Below are positions 1 to 5,920 of a stretch of 7,475 nucleotides of DNA, piece after piece. The notes below the pieces were generated by a model. It ran no database searches, had not been told where the DNA came from, and worked only from the letters and a program-made list of their open reading frames with translations. Position 1 is the stretch's first letter, and every line of letters starts with the position of its first letter. Origin of the DNA: Verrucomicrobia bacterium UBA1731 (GTDB taxonomy: Bacteria; Verrucomicrobiota; Kiritimatiellia; RFP12; UBA1067). The stretch lies in NCBI GenBank assembly GCA_002317575.1, contig DCIH01000109.1, forward strand, positions 477 to 7,951, in the 5' to 3' direction. A program made the position numbers and the translations under genes.

Positions 1-25
1 CGTGCGCAGTTCGGGACGAACTGCT

Positions 26-1588
26 TTACTGTTGGAGACCGGCGTTCGGACGCGTTTTCGTCCACACGTCGCAGGACGGGTAGCCGTGCGTGAAGAAGAA
101 TGCGGCAAGTGCTTGCTTCGCGCGACTGAAGGGACTCTTGGGCATTTCCACGTGGGCGGTTTTGCAGAATCCGCGCCTTTCCAGTTCCTCGAGTTGTGTT
201 GCCGTTGGTGGTTTGAGCGCATTGCCCGCGATGACCACGGCGTCGATACGGTCAATTAGATTGGCCGTTTCGTTTGGTTCGAACAGGAGTGTCCGGTCAT
301 CGTATGTGAACATCTTCCAATTGAAGGTTCGCCCCACGTAGTACAGTTCATGGTCGTGGTCGTAGACGTAAACGGATGGCGACTCGCCGGGAATCTTGCC
401 GCGCATTTTTTCGGTCAGCTCGGCGAGCGTGTTGGCGGCTGGAAGGGCTGCATAGGTGAGCGTCACGAGCGAAACGCCGACGCCAAAAGAGAGCGCGCCG
501 GCGGCGTACAGGCGTGGCAGGCGTCGGGAGGCGCCGGTGGCCAGAAAGCGGTCTGCCGCAGCGGCTGCAAGCAGGAAGAGGTACGGCATCACGTAAACCA
601 TGCGCATGTGGTAGACGCGGGTTGCGAGCACGAAAGCGCAGGTCAACAGAAACGTCGCCGTTTGCAGCTTGTGTCGGCGTGCGGAACAAGCGCCAAGTAG
701 GGCCGCACCCCAGACGAACGGCGAGCGCAAAACGATTTTGACGAACTGGCTGCCGTCCCGAAGATAAACATCGATACCTTTGCCGCTCATCGTCTTCGCG
801 TTCGCGAACTCGCTGCGGTTCAGGTATTGGTCGACAATTTCCGTCAAATGCGGATAAAGCGGGATGAGCCAGATTGCCGCCGCGCACAATCCGCCGCCGA
901 TGCCGCCCGCCGCAGTCGTCAAAAACGCGCGTGCGCGGTTTTTGTCGCACGAGAAGGCGTTTTGGAGCGCTTCCGCCAGAAACACGGGCGCCAACACGAA
1001 TGACGTGATCCAGAAAAAGATGCTGGTGCCGAAAAGCGCGCCGGCGAAGAAAGACGGCCAAAAAGCATTGGGTTTGCGCGCCATGAGCGCCAAAGCGGCA
1101 AACGACAAGCACAGACACCACAAATCGGGCCGATACCAATGCGCGCAAACGGTGGCACTGGGGTCCAGCGCAAAAAGAGACCCGACGAGCAGCGAGGCGG
1201 CAACGGAGAAACGTTTTGCGCGCAGCCAGGCGAAGAGGGCAAGCGCCGCGCACGGCAGGGATGCCAGCATCGTGATGCGCGGTGCGACGTGTGAGTGGAA
1301 TATTCTGAAGCAGGTTTCCATCAGCGTTCCGGCCAGATAATGGAAGTAGGGGGCCGGAGGATGAAATGCTCCGTCATCGGCGGTGTACAAGTTTACCGAC
1401 CAGGTCGGGAATTTGTCGTAAAAGCAGAAACGCCCCATGTCCAGAATTTCGATTTCGTCGTACATGGTTTGGGGATAATCCGCTACCGTGAACAAATGCG
1501 CAACAAAAGTTCCGCCTGCGACGCAGATGAGCGTGGCGAACGGGTGGTTGAGCATGAGACGCTGGATTTTGCCGAACATGGAAGTCAC
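26..1588 (-). CDS. GT-C/GT39-like integral membrane glycosyltransferase
   Basis: The product is 520 residues with about ten hydrophobic segments (roughly 16-34, 104-121, 128-141, 155-171, 177-207, 222-243, 288-303, 309-323, 330-347, 360-385) and a soluble tail from about 386. The first extracytoplasmic loop has Asp44-Glu45 (YDEIEILD) and then HPPAPYFHY at 76-84, the arrangement of the acidic motif and HPP motif in PMT/ArnT-like GT39 enzymes. Such enzymes move a sugar from a polyprenyl-phosphate donor to an acceptor on the outer face of the membrane. The GTG start overlaps the TGA of the upstream GT2 gene in a GTGA overlap. An in-frame ATG at 1579 is an alternative start, and neither has a strong ribosome binding site. 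As the last gene after a GtrA and a GtrB homologue, it sits where serotype-specific Gtr transferases lie. Donor and acceptor cannot be read from sequence. Confidence 0.85.
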   Translation of the reverse strand: MTSMFGKIQRLMLNHPFATLICVAGGTFVAHLFTVADYPQTMYDEIEILDMGRFCFYDKFPTWSVNLYTADDGAFHPPAPYFHYLAGTLMETCFRIFHSHVAPRITMLASLPCAALALFAWLRAKRFSVAASLLVGSLFALDPSATVCAHWYRPDLWCLCLSFAALALMARKPNAFWPSFFAGALFGTSIFFWITSFVLAPVFLAEALQNAFSCDKNRARAFLTTAAGGIGGGLCAAAIWLIPLYPHLTEIVDQYLNRSEFANAKTMSGKGIDVYLRDGSQFVKIVLRSPFVWGAALLGACSARRHKLQTATFLLTCAFVLATRVYHMRMVYVMPYLFLLAAAAADRFLATGASRRLPRLYAAGALSFGVGVSLVTLTYAALPAANTLAELTEKMRGKIPGESPSVYVYDHDHELYYVGRTFNWKMFTYDDRTLLFEPNETANLIDRIDAVVIAGNALKPPTATQLEELERRGFCKTAHVEMPKSPFSRAKQALAAFFFTHGYPSCDVWTKTRPNAGLQQ

Positions 1589-2517
1589 TCGAAATTGACG
1601 CGCTCTTCTTCGATCACGAGCGGCTTGTTTTTGACCTGGGTCCAGATGGCGCCGACGTATTCGCCGATGATGCCGATGAAGATGAGCTGCACGGAGGCGA
1701 AGAAGAAGAGTCCGATCGCCACGGGCGCGACGCCCACGCTGAACGAATCCCAGTAGACGAGCTTGTAGACGAGGTAGACGAGCGCGGCGAGGAGCGAGAG
1801 AGCCGCGAGCACGAAGCCCGCGAGCGCCGCCAGACGGAGCGGCATCTTCGTGTGGTTCACGAAGCCGATCATGGCGAGGTCGTAGAGCGTGAAGAGGTTG
1901 TTGTGCGTGCGGCCGTGGAGTCGCGCCTGCTGTTCGTAGGGGATTTCCACGCGCGTGAAGCCAACTTCGGCGATGAGGCCGCGCAGGTACGGGTAGGGTT
2001 CGTGGAATTGGCGCAGGGCGTCGATCACGCAGCGGTCGTAGAGGCCGAAGCCCGTGAAGTTTTCGATCTGCGGCGTGTCGGAGAACGCCTTGATGAGCTT
2101 GTAGTAGCAGCGGCGCACTAGGAACATGAGCGGGTTTTCCTTGCTCTTGGGTTTGACGCCGCAGACGATCTTCGCCCCGTTTTCCCAGGCGCGGATGAAG
2201 TCGGCGATGAGTTCGGGCGATTCCTGGAGATCAGCGCACAGGCATACCACGGCGTCGCCGGAGGCCGTGAGCAGGGCGTTGTAGGGCGAGCGGATGTGGC
2301 CGAAGTTGGCGGAATTGAAAATGGCCTTCACATGCTTGTCGGCGGCGCAGATCCGGCGGATCACGGCGCGCGTGTCGTCCGTGGATTTGTTGTCCTCCCA
2401 CAGGATCTCGTACTCGTATTGCGGGAACGACGCCATCACGGCCGTGACGCGGCGGTGCAATTCGGGCAGGTTCTCCTCTTCGTTGTAGCACGGGGAGACG
2501 ATGCTGATTTTCTTCAT
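1585..2517 (-). CDS. GtrB/DPM1-like polyprenyl-phosphate glycosyltransferase (GT2)
   Basis: The product is 310 residues. The N-terminal GT2 fold begins VSPCYNEEENLPEL (7-20), with a DNKSTDDT nucleotide-binding segment (42-49) and CADLQESPELI (94-104), the equivalent of the usual DADLQDPPE. NFTGFGLYD (153-161) and EQQARLHGRTHNN (195-207) follow. Two membrane helices lie near 229-252 and 262-290, and the tail ends PLVIEEERVNF. The DNKSTD and CADxQ variants are, from memory, normal in one large subfamily of these enzymes and not damage. The expected role is to transfer a sugar from a nucleotide donor to undecaprenyl phosphate on the cytoplasmic face. The start is the ATG at 2517, whose ATG overlaps the TGA of the GtrA-like gene (ATGA). 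The frame stays open for 294 more codons upstream, but that part is only a shadow of the neighbouring gene and intergenic DNA. Donor sugar unknown. Confidence 0.95.
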   Translation of the reverse strand: MKKISIVSPCYNEEENLPELHRRVTAVMASFPQYEYEILWEDNKSTDDTRAVIRRICAADKHVKAIFNSANFGHIRSPYNALLTASGDAVVCLCADLQESPELIADFIRAWENGAKIVCGVKPKSKENPLMFLVRRCYYKLIKAFSDTPQIENFTGFGLYDRCVIDALRQFHEPYPYLRGLIAEVGFTRVEIPYEQQARLHGRTHNNLFTLYDLAMIGFVNHTKMPLRLAALAGFVLAALSLLAALVYLVYKLVYWDSFSVGVAPVAIGLFFFASVQLIFIGIIGEYVGAIWTQVKNKPLVIEEERVNFE

Positions 2518-2939
2518 GGCTTTGCCTTTCGGAAGGAGTAGAGCTTGTGCGCCCAGTAGGAAAGCACGGTGAGGGCGACGAGCGTGACGAACTGCACCAG
2601 ATAGGCGTTGTATTTGAGGTGCGTGACGAAGCAGGCGATGATGGCGAGGTTGAGGAAGAACTGCGCGCCGTAGACCACGTAGAAGCGCAGGTACTCGCGC
2701 CACCAGCAGCCGTGGGACCGGTAGGTCACGAAGCGGTGGGTGAGGAAGGATTCGGTGATGCCGAGCACGGTCGCGGCCGTGCAGATGAGCCAGTCCGGCC
2801 AGCGGCCCGCCAAGAGCCAATAGAAAAGCGCGAACGCGCCGTAGCCGAAGGCGAAGTTGAACCCGCCCACCACGAGAAACCGGGCGGGTGCCGATTCCCG
2901 CCAAACGCGCATGAGCGATGATGTTCCCTTGAAAATCAC
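2514..2939 (-). CDS. GtrA-family small membrane protein (putative lipid-linked sugar flippase)
   Basis: The product is 141 residues with four predicted membrane helices (about 21-43, 48-65, 86-105, 113-133). RFLVVGGFNFAFGYG after a short basic N-terminus, HRFVTYRS after helix 2 and HKLYSFRK near the C-terminus are hallmarks of the GtrA family. Members are thought to flip polyprenyl-phosphate-linked sugars from the cytoplasmic to the outer face. It is the first gene of the operon and its stop overlaps the next start by four bases. The start is uncertain. The GTG at 2939 lies seven bases after a TATACT box and would be read from a nearly leaderless transcript. The ATG at 2912 (132 residues) is preceded by AAGGGA but at a long spacing of 12 bases. 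Both keep all four helices. Flippase activity is a family inference. Confidence 0.9.
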   Translation of the reverse strand: MIFKGTSSLMRVWRESAPARFLVVGGFNFAFGYGAFALFYWLLAGRWPDWLICTAATVLGITESFLTHRFVTYRSHGCWWREYLRFYVVYGAQFFLNLAIIACFVTHLKYNAYLVQFVTLVALTVLSYWAHKLYSFRKAKP

Positions 2940-2946
2940 GCGGGGA

Positions 2947-2955
2947 AGTATAGCA
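2947..2955 (-). promoter_or_regulatory. Extended -10 promoter for the gtr-like operon
   Basis: On the minus strand the sequence reads TGC-TATACT, an extended -10 (TGn plus a hexamer one mismatch from TATAAT). No good -35 is visible at the normal distance. The predicted transcription start falls at about 2940, directly beside the GTG at 2939. Prediction by eye only. Confidence 0.5.
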
Positions 2956-2964
2956 CAGATGGAA

Positions 2965-2992
2965 GTTGAAAGGTTGAAAGGTTGAAAGGTTG
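2965..2992. repeat. GTTGAAAG octamer tandem array
   Basis: Three exact head-to-tail copies of GTTGAAAG (2965-2972, 2973-2980, 2981-2988) are followed by a partial GTTG. Related GGTTGAA/GGTTGA words continue at about 3006-3019. The array lies just upstream of the gtr-like promoter. Similar GTTGAAGG words appear after rfbH (5628-5636) and near the right edge (7439-7447). Confidence 0.8.
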
Positions 2993-3027
2993 GAGCGGGT
3001 CGGAGGGTTGAATGGTTGACTCACCTC

Positions 3028-3094
3028 TGTGAGGGGCCGCGCGGGGAACGCCTCTGAAGCGGCGAGGGCGCCGCTTCTCCTGTGAGTGGCCGCG
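3028..3094. repeat. Degenerate 14-base direct repeat enclosing a hairpin
   Basis: TGTGAGGGGCCGCG at 3028-3041 recurs as TGTGAGTGGCCGCG at 3081-3094 (13 of 14 identical). Between them, GAAGCGGCG (3056-3064) and CGCCGCTTC (3069-3077) form a perfect 9-bp stem with a four-base loop. CTCAC-CTCT-GTGAG (3020-3033) forms a smaller one. No T-run follows the main stem on either strand, so it does not look like an intrinsic terminator. It may be the remains of a small dispersed palindromic element. Confidence 0.55.
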
Positions 3095-3126
3095 TACGCT
3101 ATGCTCCCACCTTTAACCTTCAACTG

Positions 3127-3135
3127 TGATATAAT
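3127..3135 (+). promoter_or_regulatory. Consensus extended -10 promoter for rfbGH
   Basis: TGA-TATAAT is a perfect extended -10 box. It ends six bases before the ATG at 3142, so a standard start of transcription would fall on the A of that ATG. No recognisable -35 or Shine-Dalgarno is present. The family alignment allows no later start for RfbG, so this arrangement points to a leaderless mRNA. Confidence 0.65.
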
Positions 3136-3141
3136 GCGTGC

Positions 3142-4263
3142 ATGAATTTTGACATTTATCGGGGAAAGCGCGTGCTGGTGACCGGGCACACGGGATTCAA
3201 GGGTTCGTGGCTCGCGATTTGGCTGCACCAGTTGGGTGCGAAGGTGTACGGCTATTCGCTGCCGCCGCCCACCAAGCCGAGCAACTACGCGCTGGCGGGC
3301 GTCAAGGCGCTGCTCGCGGGCGAGGTGATCGGCGATGTGTGCGACCGGAAGCGGCTCGCCGCCGCCGTCAGGCGCTGGAAGCCCGACATCGTGTTCCACC
3401 TCGCGGCGCAGCCGCTCGTGCGCTTGAGCTACCAGGAACCGTATGCGACGTTCGAGGCGAACGTGCTGGGCACCGCGAGCGTGCTCGATGCGGTGCGGGC
3501 GGGGGACGCGGGCGGCGGGCGCGGCGCGCCCGCCCTACCAGCGCTCGGGGCCTCGTGTAGGGCGGGGGTTGGTGGAAAGACGGCGGTGGTTTGCATCACC
3601 ACGGACAAATGCTACGAAAACAAGGAGCAGGCGAAGGGGTATCGCGAGACGGATCCTTTCGGCGGTTACGATCCGTATTCCGCGTCCAAGGGCGCGGCGG
3701 AGATTCTGATCGCGTCCTACCGCCGCAGCTTCGGCATGAATCTCGCCTCCGTGCGGGCCGGCAACGTGATCGGCGGGGGCGACTGGGCCAAGGACCGCAT
3801 CATCCCCGATATGGTGAAGGCGCTCAAGAAGGGCCAGAAGCCGGGCGTGCGCAACCCGAAGGCGGTGCGTCCGTGGCAGCACGTTCTGGAGCCGCTTTCC
3901 GGGTATCTCGCGCTGGGCGCGAAGATGCTCGCCGAGCCGTGCAGCGCGACGTGGTGTTCGGGCTGGAATTTCGGTCCCGAACGGACGGGCGAGGACGACG
4001 TGGGGCACGTGGCCGATCTCGTGGCGCGCGCGTGGGGCGACGGCGCGGCGTGGGAATTCACGGGCGATCCGAAGGCCGTTCACGAGGCGAACTTGCTGCG
4101 GCTCGACATCGCGAAGGCGAAGAAGACGCTCGGGTGGAAGCCGCGCTGGTCCCTCGAGGACGCTATCGCGCACACGATCGGCTGGTACAAGCGCGCCACG
4201 CGCAAGAACGCGCGCGCGCTGTGTCTCGCGGACATCGGGGCGTATGAAGGGGTTAGAAGTTAG
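3142..4263 (+). CDS. rfbG: CDP-glucose 4,6-dehydratase
   Basis: This 373-residue short-chain dehydrogenase converts CDP-D-glucose to CDP-4-dehydro-6-deoxyglucose, the committed step towards CDP-3,6-dideoxyhexoses. The Rossmann motif GHTGFKG is at 15-21, TTDKCYEN at 153-160, and the catalytic Tyr179 and Lys183 lie in YDPYSASK. VRAGNVIGGGDWAKDR (204-219) and RPWQHVLEPLSGY (243-255) are diagnostic of this family rather than of dTDP- or GDP-sugar dehydratases. The start is set by NFDIYRGKRVLVTGHTG, which matches homologue N-termini. Two oddities: about 22 extra residues, rich in Gly and Ala, at 121-146 between the helix ending DAVR and the strand AVVCITTDK; and final residues GVRS plus stop made by a GTTAG tandem repeat. 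It is followed 28 bases later by rfbH. All key residues are present, so it is probably active. Confidence 0.96.
   Translation: MNFDIYRGKRVLVTGHTGFKGSWLAIWLHQLGAKVYGYSLPPPTKPSNYALAGVKALLAGEVIGDVCDRKRLAAAVRRWKPDIVFHLAAQPLVRLSYQEPYATFEANVLGTASVLDAVRAGDAGGGRGAPALPALGASCRAGVGGKTAVVCITTDKCYENKEQAKGYRETDPFGGYDPYSASKGAAEILIASYRRSFGMNLASVRAGNVIGGGDWAKDRIIPDMVKALKKGQKPGVRNPKAVRPWQHVLEPLSGYLALGAKMLAEPCSATWCSGWNFGPERTGEDDVGHVADLVARAWGDGAAWEFTGDPKAVHEANLLRLDIAKAKKTLGWKPRWSLEDAIAHTIGWYKRATRKNARALCLADIGAYEGVRS
3502..3579 (+). repeat. In-frame GC-rich palindromic insertion inside rfbG
   Basis: Codons 121-146 of rfbG encode a Gly/Ala/Arg-rich stretch that family members replace with about six residues. Within it CCCGCCCTAC (3529-3538) and GTAGGGCGGG (3557-3566) are perfect 10-bp inverted arms around an 18-base spacer containing AGCGCT. 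The reading frame is kept. This resembles palindromic elements that insert within genes in other bacteria, but the boundaries here are estimated from remembered homologues. Confidence 0.6.
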
Positions 4264-4286
4264 GGGTTAGGCGTTAGGGGCTTGGG
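4252..4286. repeat. GTTAGGG-type heptamer tandem repeat
   Basis: Four consecutive 7-mers, GTTAGAA, GTTAGGG, GTTAGGC and GTTAGGG (4252-4279), are followed by a degenerate fifth, GCTTGGG. The first two supply the last codons and the TAG stop (4261-4263) of rfbG. The array fills almost the whole gap before rfbH. Confidence 0.85.
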
Positions 4287-4291
4287 GTGAA

Positions 4292-5620
4292 ATGATGACA
4301 GCGGAAGAGTTGAAGGCGGAGATTTTGGCGAAAACGGCGGAATACTACCGGATGGTGGAGGCGCCGAAACAAGCGGCGGCGTTCGAGCCCGGCAAGAGCC
4401 GCGTCAATTACGCGGGACGCGTGTTCGACGAGAAGGAGATGGTGAATCTCGTCGATTCCGCGCTCGAGTTCTGGCTCACATACGGGCGCTGGTCGCGCCA
4501 GTTCGAGGAGGGGCTCGCGAAGTATTTGGGCACGCGGTTTTGTCTTTTGGTCAATTCGGGCTCGTCCGCGAACCTCCTGGCGTTCGCGACGCTCACCTCG
4601 CCGCTGTTGGGCGCGCGCCGCGTGAACCGCGGGGACGAGGTGATCACCGTCGCGGCGGGGTTCCCCACCACGGTCGCGCCCGTGGTCCAGTACGGCGCGG
4701 TGCCCGTGTTCGTGGACGTGGAACTTGAGACCGCGAACGTGGACGCCGCGCAGCTTGAGGCGGCGTGGTCGCCGCGCACGAAGGCGGTGATGCTCGCGCA
4801 CACGCTCGGCAATCCCTTCAACGTGAAGGCCGTGAAGGCGTTCTGCGAAAAGCACGGTCTGTGGCTCGTCGAGGACAACTGCGACGCGCTCGGTTCCAAG
4901 TACGACGGCAAGTTCACGGGCACGTGGGGCGACATCGGAACATCCAGCTTCTATCCGCCGCACCACATGACGATGGGCGAAGGCGGCGCGGTGTACACCG
5001 CGGATCCGCTGCTGCACAAGATCGCGCTGTCGATCCGCGACTGGGGCCGCGACTGCTGGTGTCCGTCGGGCAAGGACAACACCTGCGGCTGCCGGTTCAC
5101 GAAGCAGTTCGGGAAGCTGCCCGTGGGGTACGACCACAAGTATGTTTATTCGCACTTCGGCTACAACCTCAAGGCCACGGACATGCAGGCGGCGGTCGGT
5201 TGCGCGCAGCTCGAGAAGTTTCCCGGGTTCGTGGAAAAGCGCAAGGCGAACTACGCGCGGCTTTACGAAGGGCTCAAGGATCTGCCGCAGCTTTCGGTGT
5301 TCCGTCCGTACCCGGAATCGGACCCGAGCTGGTTCGGTTTTCTGATGACCGTGTCGAAGGACGCGGGCTTCACGCGCAACGATCTCGGCAAGCACCTCGA
5401 AGCGCGCAATGTGCAGACGCGCAACCTGTTCGCGGGCAATGTCACGAAGCATCCGTGCTTCGCGGATCTCGCGGAAGGGCGCGACTACCGCGTGGCGACG
5501 CCGCTCGTCAATACGGACGTGATCATGAACGACGCGCTGTGGATCGGGCTTTATCCCGGCATGGGAGACGCGAAGCTCGACTACATGCTCCAATGCGTGC
5601 GCGATATGTGCGGGATGTGA
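4292..5620 (+). CDS. rfbH: CDP-4-dehydro-6-deoxy-D-glucose 3-dehydrase (E1, PLP/[2Fe-2S])
   Basis: This 442-residue enzyme uses the product of RfbG: with PMP and a [2Fe-2S] cluster it removes the C3 hydroxyl, the key step of CDP-3,6-dideoxyhexose synthesis. The fold is DegT/AspC aminotransferase-like. In YPPHHMTMGEGG (221-232) the usual PLP lysine is replaced by His (His224 by position), as expected for E1. Cluster ligands fit the known pattern: Cys197 in EDNCDALGS, then Cys255-x-Cys257-x7-Cys265 (a further Cys at 267). NSGSSANL (88-95) is the cofactor phosphate loop. Length is normal. ATG at 4292 is directly followed by a second ATG; GGGGTG just upstream is a weak ribosome site. It should be co-transcribed with rfbG. 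It needs an E3-type reductase, which is not found here. Confidence 0.97.
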   Translation: MMTAEELKAEILAKTAEYYRMVEAPKQAAAFEPGKSRVNYAGRVFDEKEMVNLVDSALEFWLTYGRWSRQFEEGLAKYLGTRFCLLVNSGSSANLLAFATLTSPLLGARRVNRGDEVITVAAGFPTTVAPVVQYGAVPVFVDVELETANVDAAQLEAAWSPRTKAVMLAHTLGNPFNVKAVKAFCEKHGLWLVEDNCDALGSKYDGKFTGTWGDIGTSSFYPPHHMTMGEGGAVYTADPLLHKIALSIRDWGRDCWCPSGKDNTCGCRFTKQFGKLPVGYDHKYVYSHFGYNLKATDMQAAVGCAQLEKFPGFVEKRKANYARLYEGLKDLPQLSVFRPYPESDPSWFGFLMTVSKDAGFTRNDLGKHLEARNVQTRNLFAGNVTKHPCFADLAEGRDYRVATPLVNTDVIMNDALWIGLYPGMGDAKLDYMLQCVRDMCGM

Positions 5621-5655
5621 GCTGAAAGTTGAAGGGCGAGGGAAAGCTTTCAGCT
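5620..5655 (+). terminator. Stem-loop after rfbH, weak terminator candidate
   Basis: AGCTGAAAG (5620-5628, starting in the stop codon) pairs perfectly with CTTTCAGCT (5647-5655) over an 18-base loop. What follows is TAGAGCTATTAGCTTTTAGG, with only a four-base T-run, so intrinsic termination is doubtful. The loop carries GTTGAAGGGCGAGG, a member of the local GTTGAA repeat family. Confidence 0.35.
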
Positions 5656-5710
5656 TAGAGCTATTAGCTTTTAGGGGGCGTCCGAACTGCGGATTGGCGT
5701 ACACAAGGGG

Positions 5711-5872
5711 GGTGACGCCGCGCGGGTCCTTGCGGCCGGCTCGGCCGTCGCCTCCGGCGACCTGCCCTCCGCTTCGCTTCGGCGCATCCCGCCGGCGTCA
5801 CCAATAGCGTTATTGGCGCGAACTTGGTGGCGTCGGCGGAGCGACGCCACCCCCTGGCTGCGGAGCCATGGG
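5711..5872. repeat. Nested REP-like palindromic element
   Basis: GGTGACGCCG (5711-5720) pairs perfectly with CGGCGTCACC (5793-5802). The pairing continues imperfectly inward through GCGGG/CCCGC. Inside are smaller hairpins such as GTCGCC-TCC-GGCGAC (5747-5761). Next come CCAATA/TATTGG (5801-5816) and a perfect 10-bp hairpin, GGTGGCGTCG (5826-5835) and CGACGCCACC (5842-5851), with a six-base loop. A bulged stem, CCCTGGCT/AGCCATGGG, follows at about 5852-5872. The arms of the two main palindromes are related (GGTGRCGYCG). This resembles REP/BIME-type elements; whether it is dispersed in the genome cannot be seen. Confidence 0.6.
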
Positions 5873-5906
5873 GGATGATGGCGTTATTGGCGCGAACATG
5901 GTGGCG
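5807..5906. repeat. 26-base direct repeat pair, 25/26 identical
   Basis: A 26-base word starting GCGTTATTGGCGCGAAC and ending TGGTGGCG occurs at 5807-5832 and again at 5881-5906. The copies differ only at the eighteenth base (T versus A), and their starts are 74 bases apart. The first copy runs into the 5826-5851 hairpin; the second does not. Confidence 0.85.
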
Positions 5907-5920
5907 GCAAAACAAATTCC

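Larger units (their letters stand above)
2940..3141. other. Divergent intergenic region between the gtr-like operon and rfbGH
   Basis: This 200-base gap separates two divergently transcribed blocks and has no plausible gene. It holds an extended -10 at each end, a GTTGAAAG tandem array, a second cluster of the same motif on the other strand near 3111-3125 (TTTAACCTTCAAC), a strong hairpin at 3056-3077 and a degenerate 14-base direct repeat (3028-3041 and 3081-3094). No operator for a known regulator is recognisable. Confidence 0.75.

Noticed and set aside
348..1253. 301-codon minus-strand frame inside the GT-C gene
   Set aside because: Very Arg-rich, no domains, out of frame with a clearly membrane-spanning protein that covers it fully.
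2518..3399. N-terminal extension of the GT2 gene (frame open for 294 further codons)
   Set aside because: The extension crosses the gtrA-like gene, the promoter region and the start of rfbG, and is Arg/Leu-rich nonsense. The GT2 fold begins at the ATG at 2517, which overlaps the preceding stop.
3535..4173. Open frames antisense to or out of frame with rfbG (also 3207-3560, 3591-4247)
   Set aside because: Arg-rich shadows of a gene with full family motifs.
4252..4286. Telomere-like GTTAGGG array
   Set aside because: Only four to five imperfect units at a gene junction in a bacterial operon; better explained as a short tandem microrepeat.
4274..5704. 476-codon minus-strand open frame opposite rfbH
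   Set aside because: It is Arg/His/Val-rich with no recognisable domain and lies exactly antisense to a well-supported gene in GC-rich DNA, where third-position bias creates long false frames.
5807..5906. Possible CRISPR repeat pair
   Set aside because: Only two copies, the spacing block itself forms hairpins, and no cas genes or further repeats are present.
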